Source: Variovorax sp. CF313
GTDB lineage: Bacteria > Pseudomonadota > Gammaproteobacteria > Burkholderiales > Burkholderiaceae_C
Reading direction: 5' to 3'
Assembly: GCF_000282635.1 (NCBI RefSeq)
Contig: NZ_AKIW01000004.1
Location: 1-40,903 of the forward strand
DNA: 40,903 nt
Part shown: piece by piece, positions 40,240-40,903 of the stretch
How positions within the stretch are numbered: the first letter of the stretch is position 1
How the letters are laid out: every line of letters starts with the position of its first letter
Position numbers and translations under genes: made by a program
The notes under the pieces: model-generated
The model's database searches: none
Seen by the model: only the letters and a program-made list of their open reading frames with translations
Told to the model about the DNA's origin: nothing

Positions 40240-40830
40240 TCATCCCGTCGGGTAGAGAAAATCATACGAGCATGCATTCGCATCGAGCATGTTTCCCGAC
40301 AACATCCATCGCGACTGTGAAGGGTCGGCCGCCCAGAAAAACCACAGTTCGCCGAGTCGGCCTTCAGGCGACCGGAGCTCAGAGAACGTGACCTGGGCGC
40401 GGCGATTCAGGTAGAACGCCACGACCAAATCCTTCGAGTCGGCATACTTCGCTAGCTTGTCGATTTCGCTTTGCAAAGACGCCTGCGGGTTCACCGTACC
40501 GGGCACCCATTCCTTTAGCTGAACGGGCACGTATGACACCTCATCGTTCACGACGTATCGGGCGATGATGTCGAAGTCCTTCGACTCGGCTTGCGCGAAC
40601 TGCACTTGAAGTCCGAGAAGCTTGCTCATCCCATAGCAGAAAAGCGCTGCCTGTCGCCCCTCGCCGAACCGCTTCAGTTCGCGGGTGCGAAGCGAGGATG
40701 CAGCATATCGAAGCGTTTGGAGCGGAAGTTCCTGCTCGATTCGCCTCAGGTCAACGAGCAGACGCTCAGGGTCGATATAGGGGAGCGACTGCAACTCCCG
40801 TGGAACCCGCCGAGCTTGACCTTCAGACAT
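40240..40830 (-). CDS. possible PD-(D/E)XK-type nuclease-like protein
   Basis: 196 residues from the ATG at 40830 (another ATG at 40848 is possible). It has FGEGRQAALFCYGMSKLLGL, AESKDFDIIARYVVNDEVSY, VPVQLKEWVPGTVNP and DLVVAFYLNRRAQVT. An acidic D-x-D followed 14 residues later by V-Q-L-K-E fits the D-(Q/E)xK signature of restriction-endonuclease-like folds, with helices around it. No partner gene is visible. It may be a stand-alone defence nuclease or an inactive relative. The gene is the first in its minus-strand group. Confidence 0.55.
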   Translation of the reverse strand: MSEGQARRVPRELQSLPYIDPERLLVDLRRIEQELPLQTLRYAASSLRTRELKRFGEGRQAALFCYGMSKLLGLQVQFAQAESKDFDIIARYVVNDEVSYVPVQLKEWVPGTVNPQASLQSEIDKLAKYADSKDLVVAFYLNRRAQVTFSELRSPEGRLGELWFFWAADPSQSRWMLSGNMLDANACSYDFLYPTG

Positions 40831-40867
40831 GTGGCACTGTACCGCCATTGACTTTGGACATCGCCAC

Positions 40868-40903
40868 GAATGTCAGGTCCTGGCCGAGGCTGTGTGAAAA
40901 GAC
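40868..40903. mobile_element. left end of MITE-like element, copy 3 (cut by window end)
   Basis: GAATGTCAGGTCCTGGCCGA, then GGCTGTGTGAAAA matches the left end of copy 2 (GAATGACTGATCCTGGCCGA) and the left 21-base arm of copy 1. The rest lies outside the window. Confidence 0.65.

Noticed and set aside
26734..40903. Chromosomal integron cassette array (many small genes separated by repeats)
   Set aside because: I found no GTTRRRY/RYYYAAC core pairs, genes lie on both strands, and the recombinase remnant is not an IntI type with its extra domain.

Overview
The window looks like part of the chromosome of a high-GC betaproteobacterium of the Comamonadaceae, most likely Variovorax or a close relative. 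This rests on the gene content: Bug/TctC-type binding proteins beside a TctDE-like two-component system, a beta-ketoadipate cluster with an IclR regulator, paired DUF1800/DUF1501 genes, and a short tyrosine recombinase family common in Burkholderiales. The assignment is inference, because no rRNA or other marker gene is present. I saw no tRNA, rRNA or CRISPR array.

Region 1 (1-2.9 kb) is the decayed tail of an rhs locus. Two Rhs C-terminal toxin modules, each followed by a putative immunity gene, and a third short core fragment lie in tandem. Each begins with a shorter piece of the same Rhs core. The toxin and immunity parts are AT-richer than the core.

Region 2 (2.9-26.06 kb) is ordinary, tightly packed, high-GC chromosome. 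It holds: (a) a fructose-type ABC importer, frcB-frcC-frcA, with a ROK repressor in the same operon and a candidate operator upstream; (b) on the minus strand, a TctC-like protein, a TctD-like regulator, a TctE-like kinase and a second TctC-like protein, with no TctAB permease; (c) an IclR regulator divergent from a quinate/shikimate-protocatechuate cluster: two shikimate dehydrogenases, pcaB, pcaC, a Bcr/CflA transporter, pcaD, a 3-dehydroshikimate dehydratase/HPPD-like fusion and an MHS transporter. Together these would import shikimate or quinate, make protocatechuate, and run the carboxymuconate-to-3-oxoadipate steps. The ring-cleavage dioxygenase pcaGH is not in the window. Two palindromes sharing the core CGATGATCG, one resembling the PcaR/PcaU site, lie before the first gene and before quiC; (d) a FrnE-type thiol oxidoreductase, a DUF1800/DUF1501 pair, and a class I DAHP synthase.

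Region 3 (26.06-40.9 kb) is an accessory island. It starts abruptly with a truncated, frameshifted tyrosine recombinase ending about 17 bp from the DAHP synthase stop. It contains many small single genes on both strands, mostly of unknown function, mixed with wreckage: a broken IS30 element, an IS110 tail, a frameshifted SRAP (YedK/HMCES) gene, a 5' stub of ku, and a 167-bp inverted duplication joined to the IS30 remnant. A perfect LexA box sits in front of the SRAP/ku remnants. Dispersed through the island is a small inverted-repeat element (two full copies, one cut by the window end) and a related 24-27 bp motif, including a 36-bp-period tandem array, usually just after stop codons. These repeats are the least explained part of the window.
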